Below are positions 46,526 to 58,599 of a stretch of 64,000 nt of DNA, piece by piece. How positions within the stretch are numbered: position 1 is the stretch's first letter; each line of letters begins with the position of its first letter. Below the pieces are notes generated by a model that was given only the letters and a program-made list of their open reading frames with translations, ran no database searches and had not been told where the DNA came from. The stretch is taken from assembly GCF_040954645.1 (NCBI RefSeq), contig NC_092809.1, positions 70,968,141-71,032,140 on the forward strand, given 5' to 3'. This DNA comes from Diabrotica undecimpunctata (Eukaryota > Arthropoda > Insecta > Coleoptera > Chrysomelidae). Made by a program: the position numbers and the translations under genes.

Positions 46526-48240
46526 TGTGGGCATGAGTCATAATGTCGAGAATTGTCTGGGGCGGGAAACCTGATCGACGACTTCTTGGAATTATTTACC
46601 AGAACCTTCCCAAAAAAATTACTTAGCTATAAAAAGAACCGATTGTAAGGGCACTTTATTAGAAATTATTTATGAAGATGCATTATTAGAATAAGGTTGT
46701 AAATAAATATCACTAAATATAAGTCGAACCGTGAGTTTTAATTCCCGTTACATATGGTGTCGGAAGTGGCATAAATTGTTTAAATAATTTACAGATAAAA
46801 AAAAATAAATTGGTGTCAGAAATTTAAATAATAAAGACATTGAACTTTTAAAAGTATATTCGGGAGTGCGTTAACTGCTCGGACATCGATGAAAAAAAGA
46901 CTTTTGAACAAAAAAAATCGCGTTGGTTCGTTTAACGATGCTGCTAAAATTTCTCACATTAAAACAGTTACGGGAACAGCTTCAGGAACGTGTTGAAGAT
47001 TAAATTCCAATCGGCAGATGAATAATGAGAATATTCATCGATGAAAAGCTATAGGGGAAGTTTAAAAAAAATGATTCAAAAACTTTCAGAAGGACGAACG
47101 AAAAATTCATAAAAGTTTAGAGAATGATTAAAGAAACTTTGAAAAGTTCGATAAGGTACACAAAAATGTAGACACTCTAGAACAGAAAATTAAAAAATTA
47201 GAAATCAAGAGAAATTAAGTTGAATAGTGAAAAAATAATGCTCTGCAAACTGCCACCGTTCGATGGGAAATCTTATTGATAAATATATCTCAAAATTTGA
47301 AGCTATTGCAAGAACCAACCATTTAATAGAAGAAAAATCTGTTTCCTCGGCTGCAGTTTTACGAGGTGATGCCGCTGACATTTTACGATCGATTCTTAAG
47401 GGTTACAAAAACTGTTATTAGAGATTCTCATCTACAGCAAGTATACAAAGCCCGGCTGCGAGATAGAATCCATTGTGCAAAAGAGAACTTGCAAGAACTT
47501 TAAGACGTTCCTTGTATAGTGCCGTTAGTATGCCCACAGCCTCCGATAACATCTTAGAAGAAATGGAAGTAGATACTTTCGTTAATGAGAGTGAGTTATC
47601 TCCAGAATCTTTTGTTTTCGAATACAAAATTGCTAATCAAACTTCGCAAAACCATCGAGTTCGAGAACAATCTAAGAAAAAAACGAACAGAAGGATGAAT
47701 ATCTGGAAGAAATGGTCAGGAAAATTATTCTTTATAAAAAAAACGGAAACTAAGTTGTTCGTGAAGTGGGCCACCTTCGTCGAAAACAGTTGGAAAACTA
47801 GAGCGTGCCAAATGCAAGATAATCTTACGGCTATAAAAACAAAAGTAAACCTTATGTAGTTACTGTTAACATAACAATATTAAAGACAGTTAGCCCTTGC
47901 CTCAAATAGACGATATATTGGATATTCTCTCTGGATCCCATTGGTTATCTACACTAGATCTAAAAAGTGCATACAGACAAATAGTAATGGCGCTATCTGA
48001 TTGATAGAAAACCACATTCTCGATAGGATCAGGCGTTTGGTAATTTACAGTTATGCCTTTTGACAGAAGATCATTTGAAAAACATTTCAACGATCACATG
48101 CAAATTGAGTCCAAAGAAATGTCAGATAAAAACTGTATTCTCAATAGAATCAGTCCTTACTTCCTGTTACAATATTCTTTTAGTAGATCTACCTGGATTA
48201 CTACTATATTAGTTTTTTCTTAGAGACTTATCCCATCTTA
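46526..48240 (+). pseudogene. Gypsy retrotransposon: 5' LTR, gag and RT remnants
   Basis: A short LTR starts TGTGGGCATGAG near 46526 and ends CCGTTACA at 46752. It is followed by the primer-binding site TATGGTGTCGGAAGTGG. Gag-like residues appear at about 47340-47510 (VLRGDAADILRSIL; RDSHLQQVYKARLRDR). After a long degenerate stretch that holds a 128-residue frame with no clear role (47473-47859), reverse transcriptase motifs follow at about 47895-48075: DDILDILSGSHWLSTLDLKS, AYRQIVMALSD and FTVMPFD. Protease and RT centre are missing, so the copy is internally deleted and dead. The primer-binding site is like that of the other Gypsy copy at 22010. Confidence 0.82.
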
Positions 48241-51200
48241 AACAATTATAGAACCGCCACCAAAGTCTTGAACTTGAGTTACTGCAGCACCAGCATGTCA
48301 TTCACTAGCGTAAACACAAATTCGACCATCACAACATTTAAGATGAAATCTCAGCAACCACGAGCTTATGTGCATGAGCAAAATTTAAACATCACATTTT
48401 CTAATGTTTAAAATTTGACAAGCCATAATCGTAACAGATTTCTAGTTATGATGCACTGTTTTCCATGTTTATAGGTGATCAGAAATTATTTCTTCCTGAT
48501 GCTTCTGTAACTGAGGTAGACATTATCAAACACATAAGTCAACTGACTGTTTAGATTAGCTATTGGAATTTAAATAGATCTAGGATTAATATAGCCATTA
48601 TTAATTCCTATGTCATTTACACATACAACGCATTAAAACGAGGTTAAAATCTCTTCTCTCAGTACCAGTATATGGTTGATTTGAGCCAGTCTCTTGCCGA
48701 ACCATGGGTGAGACAAAGATTCTCAACTGCTACTTTGCATCAAAATATTTGTACATTCTAAATGTACCCTGCAGAAGAAGTTCCCACACATAAAGAAAAA
48801 GAAAAATTTGCTTCTATTGTTCAAGCCAAAATCGAATGACAATTATATTTTTTATTCGTTTAAAATATGTTATTGAAGTGATAAAAACCAACCCATTCAG
48901 ATTTTGAATATATATTTTGTACTTACAAGGCATTTTTTTATATATAGTAAAATTTATGATATTCCAGTAATCACTTTCAGCTGAACAAGTCCGGTAATTT
49001 GGGGTTAAGCAACCACCCACAATTTAATAACAATTTTATTCTGGAAGTGGAGTATTAAAGTTTAAGAGTATGTAATTTTATTATTTAAAAGAAATTTTAA
49101 CTTAAAATGTTCAGTTAAACTCTTTTAAAGATTCGATTTTTATATTAGTAAGTAGATAAATTTGTCTAATTATTCTAAATTTAAATAAAGAAATAGCTCT
49201 TAATTCATTTCTCTTTAATTATTCTCATTTATGTTAACCTCATTATTAAACTGAATAAATATTGATTTTAGCAAAAATGTATTGTCAATAGATATATTTG
49301 TACAATAACTTTAAACACAAAGTTATTAATAAATAGTAACATGCTTATTATTGTTTGGCAGTTTATTTATAGCATTTATAAGGATAACAAAGGTTGGCAA
49401 TTAAACATATAATGATACACAAGTAATTAATGATAAAATGTATCAACCTTCATGTTTAATCAAATTGAGGAAAGGTAGAATATACCTTTATACACTATAA
49501 ACACGTTAGTAGATGTAGAAATGTACTTAATAATTTTATTATATACACTAAACAACAGAATAAATTGACACCTATTGACTTAAACATCAGAATAATAACG
49601 ATAATATTGTAGACTGCGTAATATAAGTTCATTTCTCAGTCAGGTCAAGAAAATACTGTTGGAACTAAGTCTGTTTCTAAAATTATTGAAAAGTGGGTGA
49701 CAGTGTATTAAGTAGTAAAGGACGAAAATTACCTATATGTTAAATTTTGAATTTTATTTTCCCAAGAAATTGAATTATCAATCCATACACTTATTTTTCA
49801 AATAAGCTAACTCAAAAGGATACATTTGCTGGAACTAAAATGTTTAGATTGTACATTTTTTACATCTCTATAGAAAAATACTGATGTTTGAAATATCCTA
49901 TACTGAGGTGTTAGTACACCAAAAAATTATATAGTATCCTATCTTAAAAAGACAAGAAGGGAAACAAACATGGTTTACTTTGATCCTTAAACTTTGATAA
50001 TACTAATGAAATAAATCTAGAAGAATGAAAAAGATACCTAAAATAAAAGATAAGTCTATGAAACTCTATGAAAAGCTATTGAATTGGTATATACACTTGT
50101 TGAATGAATCCAGATATAATATATGCAAAGGAAATACAACTGGGTACTCCAATAAATACATTTAGTATAAAACACACATGAATGCCTTCAAAGAAGATAC
50201 AAATTCTATGTTAAGGACTAAAATAGGCATAAGGAAAAAAGAAGAAAAATAATTAGCAATGTGAATTTTTTATACTAACATATTTTTTCTATTTATTAAA
50301 TTGGAATATTATAAAAAATATATCATGTTTACTATAAAATATCATTCTGAACTGTGAAATACTATTTGTAATAAACACACTCATAATAATGTATGTAAAT
50401 AAACATCTTATCTATATTTAACCATGTGATTTTAAAGTTAACAATATTACTCATGTTATTGAAACTGACTAAAATAATCAGCCAATTAAATATAAATTAC
50501 CTAAAAACTGTTGTTTCGAGCACATGATTATTCATTCAATTTAAAAAATCATACTCATTATACATGGAAGAGAAAATTACTTCTAGCAAATCATGTTTTA
50601 AAAAATAATGACTTAAATATTGAATAGAGGATATTGCACAGAGTAATCCTAAATACAATACAGATACTGATAATTGCAATTATGACAATATTCAATATAG
50701 AGGAGCATGATTAAAGGATTGTGTTGTAAACTTGTTCAAACCTGTTCAAACAAGTCAGACAAGACAGCACACAACTTCTTTCAGTATTAATGTTAATGCA
50801 GAAAACAGAAAATATTGTGAAATGTATTATAGTTAAAAAATTTATTATTTTAGGAGAAAACTATTATTGAAAATTTCCCAAAAGTCTGAGGTGGTATTTA
50901 TCTTTATCAGTTGGGTACTAGTCTATACAAATAACTTTGAATACCTATTTGCTTGAGCGAGCATAATCATATCCATTTATGATTTTTAATGAGTGCAAAT
51001 AAATGATGATGGTAACTAGTGTGTGCTTGTTATTTCTAAACTTCTAAAATATTACTGACACAATAAAAAGTGGCTTCTTAAAATGTGTATGTGATTTCTT
51101 TAAGAATCAATTATATAATAAATATAAGAGAACATAGAAAAGTGAAACAAAAAATGGTATATTTAAATGAGACTTAGTTGGATAATTATAACATGGTGAA

Positions 51201-52260
51201 AAAAAAGCTGGACAAATAATAACTTATCATCAGTTTTCTTCAAGCATCTAGAAGAAATGGAACTAATCTGTCTTGACTCTTGACAATGGCAAGTGTGACC
51301 TTGCCAAAACATCAGAACAATTATCAAACAATTATGGCAACTATGGTAAATACATATTTGATAAATATATTAAAAAAATATCCTAAACTAAAAAAATATA
51401 TGAAAATACTAATCAATAATAAATATAGATAATAAAGTTTTTGACGAACACATATCATTTTTTAAAAGTATTTTAATGTAATTACAAATGATAATAATCT
51501 CAAAAAGATACATTAATCTACTATTTTGAATATCTACTTTAAAAAGACTTCCATTCATTTATAGTAATACAGAAAATAAAGAAAATATCCCAGGAAAAAT
51601 GATAAGATATTAATTTGGCCCACAGAATTATTGTTTTAAAACTTAGCGACAGTATGTTTGATCTGAGACGAAAGGAATGTGTCAATGCTTTGGGCTTAAC
51701 ATGTTAATATTATTAAGCTATGTTCAGGTAATAAAACTGTATATAGATGGAAAATGGAATTTTATTTATCTATTAACCCCAAACAGTTTTAAATTATTAT
51801 TAAATGAATAATCCTTTTATCTTGAGTCTCGAAGATAGGATGTGTTATTATTATATTTAAATTTTTGGACTTAAAGAGGTGATAGTAATAATTATAATAA
51901 ATAGTTTCCAGAAGAAACTATGATATGTGTAATATGATAAATAGCATAACATAAATCAAAACAAGCTTAACAAGTTAACTGCAAAGTTAATTGCCAAATA
52001 CATTAGACAGTGAATCACAGATAAACCTGAAAAAATATTTTTATGACTAAAACTGAATTAAAATTCAGAAATCAAGTTGATTCTCTGATTACTCCGCAAT
52101 ATTTAATTTAATGACATTCTGTACACAGACAAAAATAAGAGTTAAGTAAAAGGCACATAAATTTCATGTGAAAGTAGGATTGCACTGGGGCTTCTCTTAG
52201 TTCTTATATTATCTTATTAGTATTGGATCAGAAAACAGCAAAATTAAAGATTATCATTCT
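48241..52260. other. 4-kb AT-rich desert, nothing recognised
   Basis: This is the longest stretch of the intron without an identifiable element. It has long runs of A/T, no open frame of interest, and no clear inverted or direct repeats visible by eye. It may be the oldest, most decayed sequence, or original intron DNA near the 5' end of the gene. Confidence 0.6.
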
Positions 52261-52261
52261 C

Positions 52262-52745
52262 TAGAACCTAATGTATGCTGATGATACAGTGTTACTAATA
52301 AAAGGGAATTGGAGCAAAGACTGAAACCATTACGAAAGACACTTACAGAAGAGGATTCAAAATGTAGCAGGGCATAAAAACATAGAGTATCTATAATGTA
52401 ATTTAAATATGAAATTATTACAACAAATAAAATGATAACTTTGGATGGTGAAAAGTAAGAGGTTTAAGTATATATCATCAATATTATAGAATGGTGAGGA
52501 AATAAATGGGGGTGCATGCAGATAAGTTAAAGAGCAGGATGGATAAATCGAATGTTGTGCTCTGTGATGAAAACATTTCAATGAAATTCCAAATTCTGTA
52601 AAACTGCACAGATGGAAATGTAGATGAAGACTAAAGAAGACCTGATAGGCAAAGCTTGGCCAAGACATGTTTGTGATAGGGAATAATGTTGGTATAACAG
52701 AAGACAAAAGCTTATAGAATAAATTTAACTAGGAAAGCTGATCAC
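52262..52745 (+). pseudogene. RTE-type reverse transcriptase fragment with YADD motif
   Basis: The plus strand reads NLMYADDTVLLIKG, the catalytic YADD box of RTE reverse transcriptases. It is followed in shifting frames by TLDGEK, a GVHADKLKSRMDKSNVVLCD block and ENISMKFQI (the 'VLCDKKIP.KLKGKFYKTA' region). Stops and deletions are frequent. It is an old copy lying 570 bp from exon 2 of the kinase. Confidence 0.72.
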
Positions 52746-52937
52746 AGTAGTATTAAAGGCAAACAGAATTATGATGATGAAAATTGATGGTTTAATAGGT
52801 TGTTTGGTATTTATTTGTTTGGCATTTAATATAAGTACTTTATTTAGCAAGCTTTAGCACAAATAGTGAAATATTTAGAATGGTCTTGATGAAAATATAT
52901 AATGCAATTTTTTTACATTTTTGGACTAAAGTTGTAC

Positions 52938-52979
52938 CAAAGAATATAGACGCTTATATAGAAGCGTCTATATTCTTTG
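52938..52979. repeat. 42-bp hairpin micro-element, second copy, 7-bp target duplication
   Basis: The arm CAAAGAATATAGACGCTT (52938-52955) is perfectly inverted at 52962-52979 around a 6-base centre. GTTGTAC is directly repeated on both sides (52931-52937 and 52980-52986). The arms equal those at 26947-26995 base for base, while centre and flanking heptamer differ. Confidence 0.94.
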
Positions 52980-53312
52980 GTTGTACAGCCCCAAAACGCA
53001 AAAGAAATGATTATTATAAAAAAATACTTAGGTGTCAAAGATCTTAAGTTTTTCAAGAAAATAAATAAAATTTATGCAACAAAGTATTTCAAATATATCA
53101 ATTTTTTTTAACCATATATAACTTTTGGTTTGTGAACCTTGTGATACAAGGATTTTAACATGTAAGCAATTCTTAAATTACAAGTGTTTTATTTTGCCAA
53201 ATAGTTTTCTTCTAATATTTTCAATTTTTCTCAGACTTTGTAACTTATAAATGTTATGGGTTAAATATTACTTAAAAATCCTTCTTATGTGTTTAATTAA
53301 TGCTTCACCTAC

Positions 53313-53419
53313 CTGATATGTGGTATTCCTATGCCTCCATGGAGAATTTTATATAGTTTACTTTCATATAAAAGCTGTGGATGCCTTGCTCTAATTGGTT
53401 CAAGTTTTACTGCTACTTC
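53313..53419 (-). CDS. CkIalpha: Casein kinase I alpha, coding exon 2
   Basis: This 107-bp exon encodes residues 51-85 plus two bases of Arg86: [20 protein letters not shown], then [15 protein letters not shown]. Lys55 in VAVK is the ATP-binding lysine. The acceptor ATTTTAG and donor GTAGGT fit phase 0 on entry and phase 2 on exit. The sequence is highly similar to the animal CK1 alpha family over its full length, without stops. It lies 617 bp from exon 1 and 40 kb from exon 3. Confidence 0.97.
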
Positions 53420-54036
53420 CTAAAATAATAATTGATCATGAGAAATGTTGGTCAAAAGCCTAATTAGATATTTTTATTTAGTTCACAATATGTGGAAAGA
53501 GTAGGCATAAAGTGAAACTCAAGATTATCCTTGAAACTACTGTTAAAGAACAGGAAATGAATTAAACCATTGAGAAATAAGATATGATATATGTTTGCAA
53601 TAAATCTCTAATTTCACAATAAGGTCCTGTATTACAATTTAATTTAATTGTCACAGACAAAATAAAACTTGAAATACGTATTAAATGGTAAAAAATACAA
53701 AAAATGATAAATATTTCATTCTCAAACAAAGTTGTGAAATACTTTAGTAAAGTAACCTACTTTTGAAATGTTGCGAATTAATGTATGGTTTTTGTTTAGA
53801 TAATAATAACACTTAATTTTAGCAACAAAATATAATAAATTAGGGGAATAGTAATAAGATATCTGTTAGTGAATGGTAACTTTCAAACAAGGTACATAAA
53901 GAACTGAAAAGGATATGGCTGCCATTTGCCTATTTAGTTGTGTCAAACCCGTTAACATGTTACAAACAAAGAGAAACCTGTATTTTAAATTGGTTTCTTA
54001 AATAAGTTTGAAATAATATTGATAACATTTACATAC

Positions 54037-54186
54037 CTCTCCATTCGTAATATTTATTCCAAGGTATATGTCACCAAAAGATCCACTACCGATTTTACGA
54101 AGTAGACGATATTTTCCTCCGACCACATAATCAGGCTTTCCGATACCGATGATACTACTTGTATGTACAGCCATTTTAAGTGCCAT
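54037..54186 (-). CDS. CkIalpha: Casein kinase I alpha, first coding exon
   Basis: The 150-bp exon encodes 50 residues. It has a divergent N-terminus ([10 protein letters not shown]) followed by the start of the CK1 kinase domain [20 protein letters not shown], with the glycine-rich loop GSGSFG at 33-38, ending at NGE with donor GTATGT in phase 0. I chose the first ATG (54186), which has G at -3 and G at +4. A second in-frame ATG four codons on has A at -3 and could also serve. A 5' untranslated exon upstream cannot be excluded. Confidence 0.96.
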
Positions 54187-54310
54187 CTCAACAATTTAAA
54201 GAAGTCTAATAGAAAATTGTTTGATTAATTTTGAATAACGGAAAACCAATACTTTTTACAACAACACTATCACTTGTTCCTCTCAACACGCCGACATATT
54301 TCTTTTTGAG

Positions 54311-54330
54311 CCAATGACTTTATGACGTCA
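54311..54330 (-). promoter_or_regulatory. CRE palindrome and inverted CCAAT box upstream of the kinase ATG
   Basis: TGACGTCA, a perfect cAMP-response/ATF site, lies at 54323-54330. CCAAT on the plus strand (ATTGG relative to the gene) is at 54311-54315. They are about 125-145 bp upstream of the start codon, a plausible proximal-promoter distance for a housekeeping kinase. No transcription start is mapped. Confidence 0.45.
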
Positions 54331-55100
54331 GAACATTTGACTACAACAGCGACATCTTACAACATATACGAGGAGACATAGCAGATTCCTATATTTTAAA
54401 GGCATGTTTAAATCTCAGTGTTGTATCAGGATTTTTTATTGAGACAAACAGAATCATAAAAAAGAAAAAAATTATATATTTAGACCTGTTGGGAACTAAT
54501 TGATCTGATAGACAATGAAAATATTGAATCAGAAATCAATTCAAAGAGGTTCTTTTAGGTTGATAGGCACTTAGAGGATACTGATATGCAAATTTTTCTT
54601 TTTTTTTTCTTTTCATATTTGGTATATAGTTAAATTTTTTAAGAGCATTTAACACTATCTAAATATGTTATCTACTTTCGTAAACCTTAAAAAAATAAAT
54701 CACAAATTCTGTCAATTCTACGAAAAAAAAGGAAGCGGGAGAGACAAAAATATTTTTTTCACTTGTTTTGAGAAAACAAAATATCGGCGTTTTAAAATTT
54801 CAACGTAGGTATGTAAATTAAAATTTAAAATATCACAAATATTAACTTTATTCTTTTTTCTTATACAAGGTGAGTCATTATTGAATATGCATTTTCTCTC
54901 TGTCTCGTGCCATCCCTCCTTGTGTAGTATTCGACGCTTGTGCGTTTCTTGGCCAAAAGTGTAAGATAGCTGGCTGGCCAAATAAGCAAAATCGGGATAT
55001 TAGTATGGTATAATTAGACCAAAATCCTGACATCCAAAGTAAAAATTGTCCTACAATACCAAATTGTTTTATAAACTATTTCGAACGTCGGGTTTTGTTG
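54331..55100. other. No gene recognised
   Basis: AT-rich region upstream of the kinase promoter. An 87-residue minus frame (54718-54981) shows no family motif. Confidence 0.55.
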
Positions 55101-55102
55101 GG

Positions 55103-58100
55103 AAAGTCGGTAAATTGGTAGTTTTTTATGTTTGTTGCAAATATTTCGAAAACTATGCGGTTTAGCGTGAAGAAGGTTCCATACAAAAATGTTCTACGTG
55201 AAATTTAAAACAAGAAAGGTCCGATGTGTGATTGTTCTAAAATCAACGTTTCCGGTGTTACAGAGGGTGTGATAGTGGAGGTTTTCCATATTTTTGATAT
55301 TTTTTGGACAAGTTATAATATTATTACTGAGGAAACTAATTTTTTAACAGGATTGTATTTTGTAAATGTAATTTGATATTTCAGTGGCCGGTGGTATGTT
55401 AGTTATAAGCCTTTGAAGGAACGTCAACCTCACCACCCTCCTAAGAGGCACCACTGTTTAAGGAAAAATAAGCTTCCACAGGCCTAGGCTATATAAACCT
55501 GTGGTAAAAACCCAAAATATTTCTTGCATAATAATGATGATTATAATGCAATGAGTTTGAAGTAAACTTATTTATCAGTTTAAGTAAACTTATTTATCAG
55601 TTTCAGTCCTCTTCCAATACAATATCCTCCTCTTCTACATCTTCGTCTATGATGGTTGTGTCCCTATTATCACATCCGAGGCCTTTTTCCACACACAGTT
55701 ACGGATGCATTCGTCTTTACAAGTACACACTGTGAGGGAAATTAATTCCTTGGGAGCTGCAGAACATACTGTTATAATTGGTGTCAGATGTTCGTTAATC
55801 TTCTTCCAACCCCACTCGAGCGGATTCTTCTTCTTATTTAGCCACTGCTGTACCTGGTGGTAGGTTCTGAACGAATGCTGACTGAGAGCTCCTGAAGTGA
55901 GGGGTAGTGCAGCTAACTTAACCAAAGAATGTAAAGGCTGCATTTCAATAGTCTTTAAGTAAAACTGGTAGCGAAAATTATCTTTATTTTTTTACCGTAC
56001 CAGGTTAACCCATCCCTAGGGATGGCTGGCGTGTGTTGGATTCGGGGTTGAGGAGTACATCCGAGCACATTTCTTCTTAGAAGAAAGAGGTCCTGCAAAG
56101 AGATGCCGTTTAAAAATATATAGCGAAAGTAATCTAGATCTTCCATGTTGCTGGCAAAAAACATCGCGAGAAGGAAATGCTTTCCGGCGTCAGCTACTGC
56201 ACTGGGGTCAGCTTTGGGGTCGTTGAAGACTAGAAGTTTTCTACGAAGAGCGTCGTTGGCTTGCACTTTCCTATACGGTGTAATTTTTCCCTTCTTGTAG
56301 ATAGCTGATACCGTGTCACATCCAGTAAAGGCGTATATTGCAAGGAGTACATCCTTCATATTCCCAATGCCTCGCTGAATGACAGCAATAGTGTAGACTT
56401 TTTCCTGCTGATTGCCTTTCTTTGGTACCACCATTTTTAATTTCTTTTCTGATGGTGCGTGGACAGTCAACAAAACTAGTAGGTCCGTATCATTACCAAT
56501 AACACAAGATTCAACGTCTTTTTTAGCTTCTTCAATAGCTGTTAAAACTATTAATAAGTCAACGTCACCCGATGCTTCATGAACTGTGCAACCACATCTT
56601 TGCAAGTGTATTGTAAGAAGTGAAATAAGGGCCATGTTGTTGTTAGCGTTAGCTAAAAATTTACTTTGGTTTATATATTTAAGAAAAACGCCATTTACAT
56701 GGATTGACTCTTCAACTTTTACTTCAATGCTAGAACGTGCTCTGCATAGGTGTTCTTCATCTTTTGTATTTCCTTGCTGGTATCCATCAAATGCAACAGT
56801 CGCTGTTCTGTAATGAGTAATTACATCCATCAATGCTGTATGACATTTTTCCTGAATCTAGAGTACCTACATGATGATTATTTTGTGTCTGGAACCAAAA
56901 CAGTAACCATTGAACATTTGCTTTCTTTTCTCGTTAAGTCAGATTCTTCGAAAAAAGATGGAGGATACACACATAGTTCATATTGAAATATTTCTTCATC
57001 ATTCCTTACTTACACCATCAGCTGTAAGAGAGTGTTTGGGCTTACACATACCTTGGTGGTGTTAATTGTCATCGACCTGGTTATAGAGACTAGGGACTTA
57101 ACAGTTAACTTTGCTGCTGCAGTTTTAGCCACTCTTAGTTCCCCTTGAGATTCGTTATCAGAGTTCTGATTTTTATACCAGTTATTTTCTCTGGCAAAAC
57201 AGCAAAATGCAAACTATTACCATAACGCTGGATACGTTTTCTTATGAAATGTTTGTTAGTATATAGCTCAACGTCTGCACTTGGTCGAAGTAATATAATT
57301 TGTAATTCTTCAAAAGCGTACTGACATTCATTGTCTTCTTCCAAATAATCACACAGCTTTTCCAAAGTGTCTTCTCTTTTGACATCAGCACTTAACCCAC
57401 CTTTGGTTGTTTCTGCTCCTTTTTCGGACCGGGACGATCTTGACTTTTAAAATATCTGGTAACAATGCCAGTGGTCTTTTCCATCACAACTGACGAGGTC
57501 TATGACCTGAGAGAGCCTCACACTTACCTCATATCCCCAAGTCGTGCCTGTTATTTGCTTCCGTTCGGATGCTTTCAATCAATTCAGGTTTCTGTACTAA
57601 ACTCCATTTTTTTGAGCTGGGTTACAATCTTGACGTATTTCACTGTACCGAATTATTTTATCCATCTCCTTTACTGTCCTTGTCCTTACAAGGTTTTAAC
57701 ATAAACTTCGCCATACTTCACACTCTGTCAAGTGATTATCGCATAATTTGCACAGATACCTACAAACAGAACAAAAATTACAGCAAAAGTGCATTAGAAA
57801 TAAAAGAAAAAAAGATTCAACTGTTTGCCCATTCAGTAAGTTTTGGTGTTGGTTAGGTTGAGTTTTTTAATTTTTAATTTATTCCATTGTGTATTTACTA
57901 ATTTATAATTTTTAAATCGAATACGTTCTAAATGAAACGACGACATTGAGATACAAAAATGCTTTCGTAAAAATCTTTACAAAATTTTATATAAAAATGC
58001 AATTCATAATAAAAAAAATTAAATGTGTTGGAATTTAAGAATATTTATTTCAAGATAGATGGACTTTATAAAGTTACGCATTTATTTTTTAGAAGAACGT

Positions 58101-58560
58101 AGAGGGATTATGCATAGAACCTTTTTTGTTTCAAATGTATTGTAGAACATTTTTGTATAAAGAATTGTTCAAGCTAAACCGCATAGTTTTTGAAATATTG
58201 CCAAAAAACGTAAAAAAAACACTAATTTACCGACTTCTCCCCCTTCTTTTTTTGCCTATAAAACGTTTTTATACATTTTAGAGAAAAATTATTCAAATAA
58301 AAGTTGATCTTAAATAATTTCCAAGTTTCTAAATTAAAATACATAAATAACAGTTGACTGAGATTAATGAACAAACCCTAATTTATACAGTCATTTATAA
58401 ATGTTATTAACTTGTTTTTTTTGCATAATTACATTTAAGTAATTACTACTTGAAATTATGGCAATTAATGAGTTATTGAAGTATGCTAAATCTCAGCTAG
58501 ATTGACCAAATAGTTTGTAAATTATTCAATTTGTACTTATCCAGTCTTTTATATTCAATA
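55103..58560 (-). mobile_element. Candidate transposable element with inverted repeats around an XPG-like nuclease gene
   Basis: About 120 bp at 55103-55220 (AAGTCGGTAAATT, ATTTCGAAAACTATGCGGTT, ACAAAAATGTTCTAC) recurs in inverted orientation at 58115-58236 with scattered differences. The nuclease gene lies between them on the minus strand. To the right the similarity family continues to about 58560, and that part recurs at 62090-62430 (direct) and 63140-63770 (inverted). I infer a roughly 3.1-3.5-kb mobile unit. Exact ends and target duplication are not resolved, and flanking by two independent repeat copies is possible. Confidence 0.55.
55647..57464 (-). pseudogene. XPG/FEN-like (PIN-fold) nuclease gene of a widespread arthropod family, broken
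   Basis: Three minus-strand pieces form one protein. The N-terminal pieces (about 57464-57135 and near 56980-56860: EEIFQYELCVYPPSFFEESD, then LTRKEKQMF) are followed by a 292-residue frame (56833-55955). That frame carries FDGY (15-18), EASGDVD (Glu86, Asp90, Asp92), NDTD (Asp115, Asp117) and GCDTVSAIY...KGK (171-183). This order matches the acidic residues and helix-hairpin-helix of FEN1/XPG nucleases. A C-terminal piece (55943-55647) holds QHSFRTYHQVQQWLN, WGWKKINEHLTPI and a Cys-bearing tail. The first acidic site near the N-terminus, normally in a VIDGG-type motif, falls in a degraded stretch at about 56840-56920. Frames differ between pieces, and about 150 bases near 55980-56110 look inserted. 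The role in the element is unknown. Confidence 0.72.
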
Positions 58561-58599
58561 TATCATATTCCAGATTTAGCCATACGGCTTACACTCCCT

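Larger units (their letters stand above)
12952..53312 (-). other. CkIalpha: Intron 2 of the casein kinase I alpha gene, 40,361 bp
   Basis: This intron runs from the donor GTAGGT at 53312 to the acceptor at 12952. It joins the codon AG|A for Arg86 and keeps the frame. It holds nearly all classes of transposable element found in the window, in both orientations. I recognise no host gene in it, although a nested small gene or a host ncRNA cannot be excluded by eye. The alternative is a processed or duplicated fragment rather than one gene, but consistent phases and intact frames on both sides argue for one locus. Confidence 0.88.

Noticed and set aside
52357..52707. 116-residue minus-strand frame
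   Set aside because: It is antisense to an RTE reverse-transcriptase remnant and shows no family motif.
55975..56110. GC-richer insert at the 3' end of the nuclease frame considered as a tRNA-derived SINE
   Set aside because: It has an A-rich end on the minus strand, but I could not place convincing A and B boxes or a target duplication.
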